From positions 5,722,348 through 5,786,347 of the forward strand of contig CM060471.1 of NCBI GenBank assembly GCA_030544235.1: DNA of 64,000 bases. The letters are read 5' to 3'. The translations under genes were made by a program, and so were the position numbers. This document shows positions 13,901-24,055 of the stretch, in pieces (the stretch's first letter is position 1; each line of letters begins with the position of its first letter). Below the pieces are notes generated by a model. It had not been told where the DNA came from and made no database searches. It saw only the letters and a program-made list of their open reading frames with translations. This DNA is from Lepturacanthus savala. Lineage: Eukaryota > Chordata > Actinopteri > Scombriformes > Trichiuridae.

Positions 13901-16900
13901 ATCATTTGCAAACGTCCTCCTCCTCAGTCCCTCCTGTTTTTTTATTCCCTTCTGTTTTGTGATAGCATGAATTCGGCATTAATCTGCCTCCATTATTGCT
14001 GCTTTTCGTAATTTTCGCCGTCTTCTGCTACATAGTTACGCAAGTTCTGTTATGTCATTATGATCCATCCTCAAAAGTGCACCAATTAAGTCTCCACAGT
14101 GCACTACATTTTGACACTTTGTATAGTGTGAATGCATTTGTGTTCTTAAAAATCAAGTGTAAGTGCAGAAGTATGCAATTTGGGACACAGCATCAGTGTT
14201 GTTCTGTTTATTGTTGTCTTAAGGCTATTTAGACCTTTGATGGGGTTTTTCAAGTAAGTAAAAAAAGGCGTAAAATTCCTGGAAAATTGTAAGAAAATAC
14301 CACAAAAATCAGTCCTTTTGATTGCAAAAAAAAAAAAAATCAAACAAAAAAAGAAAAATGGGAAATCCTTGAGGGACTGAAAAATGTGCCAAAAAAATGA
14401 TGCAAAAAATTAGAAACAGATGCAATACTAATTTGAAACTGTATTGAATGTCAATATGCAAGAGTTCCTACACATTTTCTCTTTCAAAATTCCTGAATTT
14501 TCATCTGCATAAAGACAGCTTCTCTTAATGGTAACTACATCACTGCAAAATTCACAATTGCTCAGAAAAGCTTAACATTTGGTTATCTGGGATGCTATAT
14601 TTATATGCAATTCAAAGATATTTTTGCATTTTCTTTCAGACTTTAGTGGCAGATGTCTGGATTTGGTACAGTTCTGGGACGCTTGGGGCAGAGCTGTTTT
14701 TCAAACTGTGACGTTTAGGCATAGCTACAGCTCTGTGTACTTCTCTCCCATCTCGCTCCTGCCAGCGTTCCCTCACACAGTGGTAAACATGTCAGCTACA
14801 CTGGCTGCCTGCTCCAAACAACATGAAAAACACTGATTTATTTAGTTTGAAAAATTCTGAATTTTATATTTTAGGGGAAAAAAACATTGACAATATTCAG
14901 GAAACACTAATATTTTTCCCTACTACCTTTCTGTTTTTTCCATACTTATTGACTTTGTATGCTTTCCCCCGATTCCTCCACCAGCGACACACGTACACAC
15001 ACAACTAAACACAGGGAGCGACACACCCACCTTGTACCATAGGTGTAAAAACAGGCAGCTGGGTTGTAACATTAACAGAGTTTTTGCACCATTTCGAACA
15101 TTTTTAAGGTTTATTTTAAGACAATCAACACTCTTTTCAAACAGTCAATGCTTAAAGCTGCTTCAGGACACAAACCCCCATACTAGAGAACAGCCAAATG
15201 TCCCAAGGTTATCCAGGTTTGTAAAAACAAATAATTGTTGCTACAACCTTCTTGAGCATTTTTTTGGTTTTCTTTCAGACTTGGTTTCACAACTAGCTGC
15301 TTTGGGAATGAAAAGTGTGGCACTTACAGATTCGTCCAAGGCGAAGCGCAGACAGCCATGTTCGTACAGCACAAAGAATCTCCGCTGCCATTTCTGTCAA
15401 AACAAAACAAAAAAAACACCAAGTCAAAATTAATAAGGTGCGTTCTAAAGTAAAAGAAAAAATGACTGATGTGTCACAACTAATGAAAGTATTGACTTGT
15501 TTAGAAACAATATCAAGGCTGAGACTTTCACCTCACTTTTCATGGAGCTTGTGAAGTTATTCCACTAAAGTACAGCTCCATGAATTAAAGGGAAGGAAAA
15601 GCCTACACGTGTATATACACAGCACTGTGGTTGTATATCTCTTTCATGAACAAACATGCAGGCTCCATATGCGGCGTGCTCTTACTCGGGATCTCTGCAT
15701 AGGATTGTCAAAGTCAGTTCCCTCAGGGGCCAAGCACAGCCATCCACCATAAATAGGTTTAGCCTGTAAAAGAGAGAGGAGAGGGGGGGGGAGAAAAAGA
15801 GCAGTTTAGGTAATCATTAAAACTGGGAGAGTGTGAGCTGAGGGGGATGGGGGAAAGAGAGGGAGATGGTGTAAATATGAGAGAGAAGCCTTTTGGGGTC
15901 CAGATGTTGCCTCTGATCTCAAAAGTGCATTTCTTAGCCACACAAAACCAGTTAGTGAACATTTTGGTCCAATCAACTGTGTTTGATGACATGCTTGAGT
16001 TCCTCTCGCCCATTTCCCCACAGCAGATGAGCCCAGTTTGACAAACTCAGACTGACAGACTGGAGGGATACTCCAAACAACCAACAACATATCCACGCAC
16101 ACACACACTCTCACGATTGACCTTCTGGATTGGTTTGACCACAAACTAGCTCAGTCCAACAGAAGCAGTGGAAAGACATGGAAACATATAAACAGAGAAG
16201 TGGGCGCTCTTTGCTCTCCATTAACACTTCGGCTCTGCTCGAAGCGTTAACCATTAGCAGGCTGCCGCCATCATACCAGCACCAACTCCCCCCCCCCAGC
16301 TCTTCCACAAACCTGACCTGAAACATCTCTGCAGGAAGGCGGAAGGATTCGATTATTAGCCAGCTCCTCTAATACCGGCCCTGTTGCCGCTCCGTGTCAC
16401 TGCATGCCTGCCATAAATCTATACGTGACTCGTTTGAACCTGCGCAGACGTGCCCTATGAAGGCAGTTTTGATGAGCTGAAACCATTGAAAAAAAACAGC
16501 TGAGGTGCCACAGATAAATCAAACCCTCCTGGTAATTATGATTTAAGACGACAAACGCTTTCACTCAGAGGCTTAGAAAAGGTATGGACTGGTGGAACGA
16601 GCACTAAAGGGAAAGAAGGGGAGGGGGGTGGAAGAAACTTTTAAGGCAACAACTCATCCCTACATATGTTCACACACTTACACAAAAAACACACAATGGG
16701 GCCGTATGTCCTCGCGAACCCACAGGAAACGTACAGCTTTCCTCAGAGAGCCTGTCAATTCACGCCACATCCAATTTATGTGGAAAAATTATAATCTCAG
16801 CATGTATAACTCTCTCCTCTGTCTTGACGACGGTGAGGTAACCGTTGGGATTTGTGTGCTGCACTCTACATTCCTGGAGGATCTCAGATTGACTTCGGTG

Positions 16901-19900
16901 CTGCTGACACACTTGGACACCTTCACACACAGTTGCCAGCACATACAGTCCACGCTTTCATGGGCACATGATAAAATGTGTGTCACGCAGACCCTCATTG
17001 CCATATGTAAATGGAAGAGTGTACAGCCTGATTTATAGCTGTGTGTTATGAGATTACCTACGTATGTAACCCTGGCATGAAACTCTCATTGTTATGTCAT
17101 AGGTCATTTTTCTAGTAGCCTTGGTAGTCGACTGGTTAAAACTGTATCACACAGGATCAGGCATTGCTGGGAAATTTAACATTATGTTTAGGCAGTTCCT
17201 GCAAGAAGTTGAAACAGAATCAACTTTTTACAGAAACGGAACCAGACGTCATGCTCTGGTGGCCGATCATGTAAGACTGAACCGACGAACAAGAGCTGCA
17301 CAATGCTGCCAGGAGGGAGTTAAACAGGGGAGGACATTTATCTTTGTTTGATAAAGTTCAGGGTTTCCCGCAGCTTTTTATAGTTGAGGCTGCTGCCTCT
17401 ATAACAAATGCCCCCCAAAAGCCTCGCCTATGTTCCAAAAAAAAAAGACACGTTCACCGATCCTCAGGAAATCCCAGCACTATCACCTAACAGAACAGAA
17501 GCTGGGCCTAAACTCATTCATGTACAAACAGTGTTTGATAACAACAATGTTCTTGTTGTTAATTTGCACACAAATAAATTCACCATCTTGCCTAACGAAT
17601 TTCCTGCAGAAGTTCAAAGCTGAGTGTGTCTTTGCTGTCGATTTTCTGACTCATTTTAAGAAAGATAAAAAAAAGCCAGAGCAGCAGCTACAGAACGAAT
17701 AAAGATAGTGAACAGTGGTGGCAGGAGTCGGTGAACAAGAGAAATGAAACTTGTTTTCTGGTTGTTATCAGTCTCTTGCACAAATAAACACACCCACACC
17801 TCCCTCACGGCCCTGTGGGAAGGTGCTGGGCTGCTTGATCCTGTTTGAGTACAGCCTAAGATGCACGCCACATAACCACAACATCTGCAGATCGATCCCC
17901 AGTAGCGGTGCTTCATTGCATGCTATTCCCCGTCTCTCACTCTCTCTCTTCCCTTGTTTCCTCATATCTCATCTGTCTCTGTCCAATAAAAAGCATAAAA
18001 TAAATAAATAAAAGCTGTTTCCAGTCAACACAGCGTGAGACCAGCGTTCTCGATCCCACTGAGAAGAGGAGCAGATTTAAAGCCGTTTTGCAGGAGACGA
18101 ACACACCAGCTTTGTAAGGATCAAAAGCACAAACAGAGAAAAAAGGTCTTTAAACTATTCCACATTAACAGGATCGTAGTTCACACTGCAGCTGAAGAGG
18201 AGCAGGTTCATTCTAGCTGGGGGTGCCGCTGACCGGGCTTGTGGGTGAAAAAAACAAACACAGCTGGGTGTGACACTGGGGGGACCTGTGTGAAAGTCGT
18301 TCCATTATCACAACAGTGATCCAGCAACGCTGCATCTGGCTGGGACAGAGCGGGATGGATGTGAGCACATTTGGCAGGACATTGCTGCTGCAGTCAGGAA
18401 CTGCCTGGGAACATTTGGTATGTGTTAAAGCTATAGGCTGTGTAAAGTTGGAACTCTGCATCCGCTGCATATAACCTCACATTGCGGGACACTGCAGCCA
18501 CCTCTGGGAAACCTCTGCTCTCGTTTCCCAATCGAGCATTTCCTCACTCTCTCTCTCTCCCTGTGACTCCTGCTTCCACTCTTTAAGTCCCATTGCCTCT
18601 GTCTATCCGTCTCCCGTCTCCCCTCCCACGTACAGGCAGACCTCAGCCTACTCGCATCTTCCATCACTGTCCTGCCTCCCACCGCCTCCGCCGGAGAGTG
18701 TGATCACTCTTAGTACGCGAGGAGGGGCATGAAAAACAATTTGTGTGATATAGAGCAAAAAACCGTGACAGAGTTAAAACTTGTGGGGAAAATCAAAAGA
18801 AGAAATCCTTTTCGGAGTGCATTGCAATAAAAGAATGCACTCAGGCTCCAGCAGCAGAAAGCAGCAGCAGCCCCTCCCCCCAGCCCACCTTTTACTCTGG
18901 CTGTGTTGAACAAAGAGATTGTTTATATTGGATACTGTCCTTCCGACGTTCTGCTCTCTTCCCGTTGCATAACTATTCCATGCGGGCTATCTGTTTCAAA
19001 GTAGCTTTCCTCTGAGCTGCCTTTAAGTTCTGATCAACTCGCATTTAATTTAGGGTTTCAAATTCACTTAGCTAAATCACCCATTCACTATGTTTTAACA
19101 GCATTACACAGTCCCTGCTGGAGCTTTCTTTTTCACTAGGTTATTGAGTTTAACTCCTAAGTCGAGCGTATTGGTTTCTGTACAACACCGGGGACGTTTG
19201 ACAAAGGCCGAAACCCTCACCTTGAGCTTGTTGTTAAATGCGGCTCAGGAGTTTTAACACTGTTTATGCGGTGTTACATAACACCGCTTTAAGCCAGTAA
19301 TGGCCTGGTGCAGAACGCTAACTGCTTTTCAGGGCTGTCCGGTACAAAACCTACTTGTGCAACTAAGCTCCCTGCTAACTGTTTGGTTAGCTGACACCCT
19401 GGAGATGTTTCTTAAAAAGGCTGTGGGGGAAGGCTCTTGGACGACAGTGATGAGCAAGGACTGATGGCGTATATCTCTCCCAAGGGCTTGCGGCTGTAAG
19501 CCTTCCTGGTCCGTGGTCGGGTGTCGTCATGCAGGCTGCTGGAGAGAGTGCGGGCCAGGTCATGGTGGGGGATTAAAGGAAGTGATGTAACCTTAAGCTG
19601 CCTATCCTGACTCAGGAGTCATGAGTCTGAAGGGTTAACCTGCCATAAAGTCAGCGTGGCGCGCACACACACACACTTTTTGAAAGGGAAGCAAGTGTGC
19701 GTGCCCCCAACACACTCACAGGGAGGAGGAGGAGGATGCTGACGTTGCTGTTTGGCTCTTAAGCCGTGTTCAAGAGCCCATCTGGGCCTCATCGTCTGGG
19801 ATCAATTACAGGATACACAACAGAGACTAAACTAATGATCTGAGAGAGAAAAAAGCAGCTCAGAAAACATGCTTATAATGTGAACACCACAGCTGAATGG

Positions 19901-21400
19901 AGCTTCTCTTTATCTTTGCTCCACTTATCTTTGGTCCGCTCATTAGCTCCCCACATAGCGATCACCAGTCTAACCCTGGTCGGGGTACACACACACTGAA
20001 AGACAAACAACTCCAGATAAACAACAGCTGAAGGTTATAACACAATCAATCACAGACACCAAACTGGCAGGCAGATGTAGCTGTGTTTCAGAAGAAGGAA
20101 TCCACAGGAATCCACTTTCACCGCAGTCACTGTCACATGGAAAGAAGAGGAAGAAGTGAAGAAACACATGTCTTGTGTTTCAGACAAAATAAACACAAAC
20201 TTTCTCTACTCTGAGTGATTCAACCACATGTACAGATACAGTACGTCTGTCTCTCTAATGAACATCCTGTCGGACAACTCCGCAGCAACATCTAACCCAT
20301 TAGGGGCGCTGCCGTTAATTTCCAAAACTAATGCATAATTGATTTAAGAAGGAAACAAGGATGAAGCTGTCAGCCAACATTCCCCATGAGCTCGTCAGGC
20401 TGCAGGCAATAATTATTTTTAACTTTTTCCAGAAGTAGGAAGTATCTTAGCAGGCAGTTAATTAACTTTAAGCTATTAAAGAGGCACAGAAGAGTTTTCC
20501 TTAACATTAGAAGACTTAACTGCAACAACTAAACCAAACAAATGCACTAATAATGCCAGGAGCATCAAAACTAATCTAAACAATCTTTTCTAATGTTTTT
20601 TTTGGTACCCAGTGGAGATCTTTAGCAAGTTTGTATTTAGGCTTTTGGATTGTTTATTATCTGCTCTAGCTTTTGCAACTTACATAGATATGGTAATAAC
20701 AATGGTCCAAAATTATGTTAAATGCATTACGTCTTTCTATTTTATTGTTTACTGTGTTTGTTTTAGCCCTTTGTAACTAATGAGGAAGGTGAGAGAACTA
20801 GACAGATGATAAAATGTATAGATGTATGGTAGATATTCAATTCTGAAACAGGATCATATTGTTGATGCTGTTGTTTATCAATGTAGTATTATCAAAAATG
20901 TACTTATGGTATCAAAAATCCAAAGTAATCATTAAGACTGTGATATACACCTGTAGTGTGTTATACTACTTCTTTTTAATAATTAAATACATGTAAGAGC
21001 AATTCTGGGAGAAGAATAAATAAGAATAACAACACTGAGCCAATTGTAGATACTATGGGTCATTAAAACATTAAAGTTCTGCATCATTTTATTTGGCACC
21101 TTTCACACAAAGTGCAAATTTAACAAAGAAAAGAGTGAGATTCAATAGAATATAGATAACAGAATATTGAAGTATATTAATTTCATGTAAAACATTAAAA
21201 TCTTCGTCTACTTTCCACCACTGCAGAGATAAAGTATTTCTATTGATCATCGTTACTGCGGGTGACATGCAGGGTACCTGGGTGAGATCTTGATCCGTCA
21301 GCAGATGCAGTTCTCTCGGTTTGAAACAGTTCTGACATTTACTTTTGTTGAAGAAGTTGGCCTGGAATTTCCTGCAGGAGTTTTCTTTAGCGGTAGACAT
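1..21400 (-). CDS. mprip: Myosin phosphatase Rho-interacting protein, 5' eight exons (3' end outside window)
   Basis: MPRIP (p116Rip) binds F-actin, RhoA and the myosin phosphatase targeting subunit and brings the phosphatase to stress fibres. Coding segments in transcript order are 21278-21400, 15686-15763, 15328-15393, 5750-5901, 4641-4725, 4367-4538, 3429-3876 and 101 down to the edge. Joined phases agree at every junction and give about 408 codons. Residues 1-41 hold the Cys-containing N-terminus (KCQNCFKPRE); about 42-150 form the first PH domain (PIYGGWL, KWQRRFFVLYEHG, then VYPRTNKQNQKKKRKVEP); about 169-375 are a Ser/Pro-rich linker; the last exon begins a conserved VIEKLEALELE segment. 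The family also has a second PH domain and a C-terminal coiled coil, both beyond the left edge. Seven splice junctions match my memory of the vertebrate protein. Intron 6 uses a GC donor. I am confident of the family and exon order; alternative exons cannot be judged. Confidence 0.93.
1819..1914. repeat. (TA)n / TATC microsatellite
   Basis: About 95 bp alternate TA with TATATC interruptions in the left half and pure TA in the right half. It lies in mprip intron 7. The ORF running through it is a low-complexity artefact. Confidence 0.97.
2865..3215 (+). mobile_element. MITE copy A, GTCAGTGACAAA family
   Basis: This element of about 350 bp begins gatcagtgacaaataatg and ends ttttagtcactgac, so its ends are inverted repeats. 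It aligns along its length to a copy at 60232-60518 and, inverted, to one at 57921-58280. Shared internal blocks include ggtttcttgttatttaaaag, gattttgtgtgattttttga and taatccacctaga. It lacks coding capacity, so it is probably a non-autonomous DNA transposon of unknown superfamily. Confidence 0.8.
3429..3876 (-). CDS. mprip: mprip coding exon 7 (Ser-rich linker)
   Basis: One hundred and forty-eight codons with split codons at both ends encode a Ser/Gly/Pro-rich stretch (for example SLDSDASGSTVTSTDSH) followed by a charged segment with RRLEAETRKAEKRSRFRSPD and SPER. The acceptor is ttgcctag and the donor AG|gtcagt. GC content is clearly above that of the flanking introns. The start GECVSAGQG cannot be initiated internally; it joins exon 6 in frame. 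I do not recall a close mammalian match for the Ser-rich half, so it may be fast-evolving or fish-specific. Confidence 0.82.
3877..4366 (-). other. mprip: mprip intron 6 (GC-AG)
   Basis: The 490-bp intron starts gcaagg and ends ttgcctag on the minus strand. Most of it is the repeat at 3935-4252. Confidence 0.82.
3935..4252. mobile_element. hAT-type MITE remnant (GTAACGC...GCATTAC family)
   Basis: The segment has repeated TAACGCATTAC-type words (cagtaacgcgcattac, taacgcattacag), several gtaacaaagtaacaaa blocks, and ends with ctcaacactgg. This is the pattern of a MITE common in teleost genomes whose ends read CAGTGTTGG. The left terminus is not clear. Confidence 0.55.
4367..4538 (-). CDS. mprip: mprip coding exon 6 (ends at a GC donor)
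   Basis: Fifty-seven codons plus one base start EPGPAKVAVTGSG, as in vertebrate MPRIP, and end PPT. The exon ends ACAG|gcaagg, a GC-type 5' splice site. Reading on instead gives GKEEEV and soon a stop. No GT donor nearby has the phase 1 needed to join exon 7, whose first two bases GA complete a Gly codon. The linker encoded is Glu/Ala/Pro-rich and presumably disordered. Confidence 0.85.
4641..4725 (-). CDS. mprip: mprip coding exon 5 (PH C-terminal helix and basic tail)
   Basis: The exon completes a Gly codon and then encodes 28 residues: WSEQLVVYPRTNKQNQKKKR followed by KVEPTTSQ. This covers the PH C-terminal helix and the strongly basic tail seen in vertebrate MPRIP. The acceptor is attcag and the donor gtagtc. 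The downstream intron is only 102 bp. Confidence 0.92.
4771..5009. mobile_element. hAT-like MITE with 8-bp target duplication
   Basis: Left end cagtggttctcaaa and right end ggagaacaattg form imperfect inverted repeats. The flanks gtgtaaag (4763-4770) and gtgtcaag (5010-5017) match at 7 of 8 positions, as expected for a hAT target-site duplication. The interior holds the paired aaggacccct / ggggtccttgg words of this family. It is 239 bp with no ORF. Confidence 0.8.
5071..5443. mobile_element. MITE copy A, GGGTGATATCAGGTAAAAT family
   Basis: Its ends tatagggtgatatcaggtaa and acccgatatcaccctactata are inverted repeats. An internal block (gtttctatggtgatgagaca, atggtaagtagcctggcatg) recurs in inverted orientation in the copy at 32750-33019. 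There is no coding capacity. The superfamily is not recognised. Confidence 0.78.
5750..5901 (-). CDS. mprip: mprip coding exon 4 (PH domain)
   Basis: Fifty codons plus two bases run from PSTLPQGTVNMNLC to FIRGENKEIINGG. The acceptor is cctccag and the donor gtacgc. The segment covers the PH-domain strands with the TDVVDAEPKTGQKNSLCIVT stretch. It ends in phase 2, which the next exon completes as Gly-Trp. Confidence 0.92.
13014..13060. repeat. Inverted repeat, 15-bp perfect arms
   Basis: The arm taacagttaataacc (13014-13028) is followed after 17 bp by its exact reverse complement ggttattaactgtta (13046-13060). The same word is reused in the adjacent palindrome. Confidence 0.95.
13089..13141. 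repeat. Near-perfect 53-bp palindrome
   Basis: Arms 13089-13114 and 13116-13141 are reverse complements at 25 of 26 positions around a single central base. The inner 15-bp arms (gtttcatgtcagtta / taactgacatgaaac) are perfect. The outer part repeats the ggttattaac module found in the neighbouring inverted repeat. It could extrude as a hairpin. It is probably part of a degenerate foldback transposon. Confidence 0.95.
13175..13260. repeat. Short dispersed CCATTCYGACA repeat
   Basis: Three near-identical words occur within 70 bp: ccattctgacata, ctattccgacaca and ccattccgacaag. They directly follow the palindrome cluster. They may be the other end of the same degenerate element; no target duplication was found. 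Confidence 0.45.
15328..15393 (-). CDS. mprip: mprip coding exon 3 (PH domain beta strands)
   Basis: Twenty-two complete codons, KWQRRFFVLYEHGCLRFALD followed by ES, are bounded by acceptor gacag and donor gtaagt. KWQRRFFVLYE is the beta-strand 2-3 core of the MPRIP PH domain. The intron separating it from exon 2 is only 292 bp. Confidence 0.92.
15686..15763 (-). CDS. mprip: mprip coding exon 2 (PH domain start)
   Basis: Twenty-six complete codons read AKPIYGGWLCLAPEGTDFDN and then PMQRSR. The exon lies between acceptor ttttacag and donor gtaaga. The GGW tryptophan and following strand start the first PH domain. It is too short to appear as a long ORF; it was found by matching the expected sequence after DLTQ. 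Confidence 0.9.
15764..21277 (-). other. mprip: mprip intron 1, 5.5 kb
   Basis: It holds a SINE tail at 17855-18015. The stretches 18500-18900 and 19100-19800 are richer in C+G than the surrounding DNA, but I see no exon with splice sites. Short ORFs at 16592-17038 and 17121-17702 show no domain. Confidence 0.75.
17855..18015 (+). mobile_element. tRNA-derived SINE, 3' portion
   Basis: The block tgcagatcgatccccagtag resembles a pol III B box. It is followed by tgcttcattgcatgctattc, a CT-rich run and a tail with aataaaaagcataaaataaa. This order is the common teleost SINE body that ends in an AATAAA-rich tail. The A box is not clear, so the copy is probably 5'-truncated or degenerate. Confidence 0.6.
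21278..21400 (-). CDS. mprip: mprip coding exon 1 (start codon)
   Basis: Forty-one codons begin MSTAKENSCRKF and end DQDLTQ. They are followed on the minus strand by the donor CAG|gtaccc. The ATG has A at -3. The two-Cys NKSKCQNCFKPRE stretch is the hallmark of the MPRIP N-terminus, which belongs to the actin-binding region. The exon ends on a complete codon. Confidence 0.93.
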
Positions 21401-22260
21401 TATCTCCGTCCTCTGTTTTTAAACTCTTCTTCTTATCTGGCGTATCAACACTGGAGCTCTTTTCTTCTCTTCTATCCCAACTTAGAGAAACCTCCAACAC
21501 GCACACGCATTTTCAAATTAAAAGAAAAGAAAAAGGCTTGAATAACTTGGAAATCAAAAACTCCTTTTGTCTGTTTAGTCGTATCCAATTATTGCGCCCC
21601 AATAAATAATTAGCTGCCATCAAGCCAGCCCTCCCATCACTCAGCCGGTGATGAATGCTTTCAGTCCCGTGGCCTGCAACCACAAAGCGGAGAGAGAGAG
21701 AAGGTGGCTAATATCCTGTTAGCTCGGGCTTCCAGATCAATAACGTGATGGCTCCCCCAAATAACATTTGCACACAGGTCTCGCCTTCAAGCTCCGAGGC
21801 GAGAGAGTCCGTTAAGTAGCAGCGGACTCCCATGTGAAGGGAACCGGAGAAGGGGAGCTTTGCAGTCGGAGAGGCGGATATTATCCCGGTTGCAGCTCCT
21901 GAGTCCAGGCGAAGTTCGCCCAGCGCTCCGGTGTTAGCCCGGTTAGCTCGCGGAGAGACTCGCTAATGAAATCCCGTCTTCAACTTGACTTTTCACAGGA
22001 GAAGAGACGCTTTAAAGCCCCGACTGTTCCCGGGCTTTTCTCCCCGGTAGAGGAAGCAGCTCCCGGCCAGTCGCTGGTGGCAAAATGAGTGTTTAAGGGT
22101 TTGGTTCCATAACTAGCCTGGTTAGCAGCAAGACCTTTATTTTCTTCTTTCCCAGCGGAGCGAAAGGGGGGAGAACAGCGAGCTCACACAACAGCCTGGG
22201 ATACCGCGGGAAGTCTCGCGAGAACTGCTCAACGTCGCCGCCCAGAGAGAAAACACGGTC
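21401..22260 (-). promoter_or_regulatory. mprip: mprip 5' leader and CpG-rich promoter
   Basis: The block 21650-22260 is richer in CpG than the introns around it and lies directly upstream of the start codon at 21400. This fits a housekeeping-type CpG-island promoter. No TATA box is apparent. The transcription start and any 5'-UTR intron cannot be fixed from sequence alone. Confidence 0.65.
22214..22223. promoter_or_regulatory. TCTCGCGAGA core promoter box
   Basis: An exact copy of the palindrome TCTCGCGAGA, a motif enriched at TATA-less vertebrate CpG promoters, lies about 810 bp upstream of the mprip ATG at the outer edge of the CpG-rich block. Confidence 0.7.
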
Positions 22261-22289
22261 ATTGAGCTGTTTAGTAACAAAGCACAATC

Positions 22290-23500
22290 CTGTGTTTTTA
22301 TTTCATTTTTACATTTTTTATTTAATTTTGCACTGTCTGGCTTTACCCTCTCCTACTTGATGTTTTATTATTGTTATTATTATTGTAACAACAACAACAA
22401 TAATAACAATAGTAATATAATACTTTTTATTATTCACTTCATTCTTTCCCCCTTTTTCCTTAATTAATCCTTAATTTAATAACATTCACAAGCACACACG
22501 AAAGAAAGAAAGAAAAGCATAAGCAAATGTATAAACATTATAGTAATTAGTTAAAATATGAACATGAATTTTATTTGACACGCTATGTCAGATTCATGGG
22601 AGGTATCAGTTCAAGCTAATAAATAAAATGAAAGTTATAACTGTGTGACAGTAGATAACCTCATAATAATTAGCTGTTAATTAAAATTAATTGCATATAT
22701 TTCATACTTAATTATATATTTCATACTTGTACAATATTACATATATTGTATCATTGTTTTATAATTACTGATATTTTAATAGTGTAATGTATCAAGGTGC
22801 AGTAAAAAAAATCCTACAAAAGTATATGGGAGTGGCAGTAGGCAGCATAATATGGAAATACTCCAGTAAAGTACCTCAAAATCGTTCTTTCTAAATGACC
22901 TAATCAAGTCCAAATAAATGTTGTGAGTCAACCATAGAAAAGTCTTTAAAGATCCCCTACAGACATGTTTTAAAACATATATAAAACTTTACTTCTGATG
23001 TTTTTTTTTAAAGTTATATTATGTAGTTAAAATCTGTCTCCTCCTTCATTGTAAAGTCCAGTCTCAGAGTTTATGTACTGAAGGCTTCAAGTTTCCACAA
23101 CACACTTGTGTCAGCTAATTACTGGACCAAAACCAACTTCCAAACTATATGTGATGTCACAAATCATGCTCGTTAAATCTGGATTTTAATGAGCAGACAG
23201 AAACTTTCCACTTTCAACAGATAAATGTGAAAACAAACTCTGAACAGAGCGGACATCATTCATGCACAATGAAGCTCAGACATCCAACAAGGCCAAAACT
23301 TACTTTTGAGTGGAATGGGACTTTAAGCTGTATCCTCACCTAAAGTGTAGTGCAACCTCCTGTCTCTCTTTATCATAATGTGTTTCTATATTCAAGTGTT
23401 ATTTATAAGAGAATAATCTCATAGTTGGAAAACTGACTGACAATTTTCATGCTGGCAACAAGGGAACATGCCTCAGATATTATATGCGTGTATTAATGGC
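22290..23500. other. Spacer between mprip promoter and dhrs7c
   Basis: AT-rich sequence with no gene. The part 23035-23300 is a dispersed repeat shared with 61258-61500 and partly with 33100-33170. Confidence 0.75.
23035..23300 (+). repeat. Dispersed repeat, TGTGATGTCACAAATCAT family, copy A
   Basis: The ordered blocks tgtgatgtcacaaatcat, gagaaactttcca-like, aatgtgaaaacaaactct and gcacaatgaagctcagacat recur in the same order at 61258-61500. A shorter piece (ctgcacagtgaagctcaaat) lies near 33150. No terminal repeats are evident. Confidence 0.65.
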
Positions 23501-23525
23501 TGACTCAGGCAAAGGCTATTATAAG
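23501..23525 (+). promoter_or_regulatory. dhrs7c: Possible dhrs7c promoter: TGACTCA and TATA-like box
   Basis: A TGACTCA (AP-1-like) site at 23501-23507 is followed by ttataag at 23519-23525. About 25-30 bp downstream lies the start of a possible noncoding exon ending at a good donor. Tissue-restricted muscle expression of the family would fit a TATA promoter. This is inference. Confidence 0.35.
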
Positions 23526-23549
23526 CAGCAGGTTTGGGTGGACAGCAGC

Positions 23550-23687
23550 GGCTCAGACACACAGACAGAGGAACCGGGTGAATATACGAGGGGACGCAGG
23601 GAGACAGAGGAAGGGCTTCTGTTACCTAACCAAACCCGGAATAACGACAGCCAGTCCTGCTGAAGGATTAGCTCCTTTTCCTGTGCT
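23550..23687 (+). other. dhrs7c: Possible noncoding first exon of dhrs7c
   Basis: The coding exon at 25720 opens directly behind an acceptor (tctacag|ATCATGG), so a 5'-UTR exon must exist upstream. The stretch ending tgtgct|gtaagtg at 23687, about 25 bp below a TATA-like box, is the best candidate. The start is approximate. Confidence 0.4.
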
Positions 23688-24009
23688 GTAAGTGAACCAA
23701 GAATAACACAGATTATAGGTGTGTGTGTGTTGTGTTGTGTGGTTGCTATAGATGTGCACTCACAAGCCTGACTAACCCACTGGGATCAAATCAAGTGTCA
23801 GCCCAAATATGGGGCTGAGCTGGGAAGCATGTCTCTGGAGTCATCATAGATGGTTTGAATAATGCGGATTAGACGTTATCTTAATGTGTTTTTCCGAGTA
23901 AAGTAGGACAAGTAAGGTCATCCATTGCTTATGAATCTGAGCCACCCTGGTCGCTCCCCTTGGAGTATCCAATGACTATCGTGGAGGTGACACAGTGCAC
24001 GCCGGCAGC

Positions 24010-24055
24010 ATGGCCAGAATATATTTAGCTGTTCTCCTTAAACTCACTTTAAATG
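24010..24055 (+). other. Orphan exon-like segment with signal-peptide character
   Basis: An ATG in a strong context (gcagcATGG) opens MARIYLAVLLKLTLN and runs directly into a consensus donor, AATG|gtaagtg. A CCAAT box lies about 40 bp upstream (near 23969). It is out of frame with the dhrs7c start exon if spliced there. No downstream partner exon was found, so it may be chance. Confidence 0.2.

Larger units (their letters stand above)
5902..15327 (-). other. mprip: mprip intron 3, 9.4 kb
   Basis: No exon of another gene is recognised. It contains a fragment at 7517-7573 of a dispersed repeat shared with 32533-32580 and 43158-43198, and the palindrome cluster at 13014-13141 followed by a TTCCGACA-type repeat at 13175-13260. 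ORFs up to 142 codons (11140-11568) have no domain or homologous pattern I can identify. Regions 6600-7000 and 11140-12520 are less AT-rich and could hold conserved noncoding DNA, but I cannot test that. Confidence 0.75.

Noticed and set aside
16592..17038. 148-codon ORF in mprip intron 1
   Set aside because: No motif or homologous pattern, and nothing ties it to a transcript.
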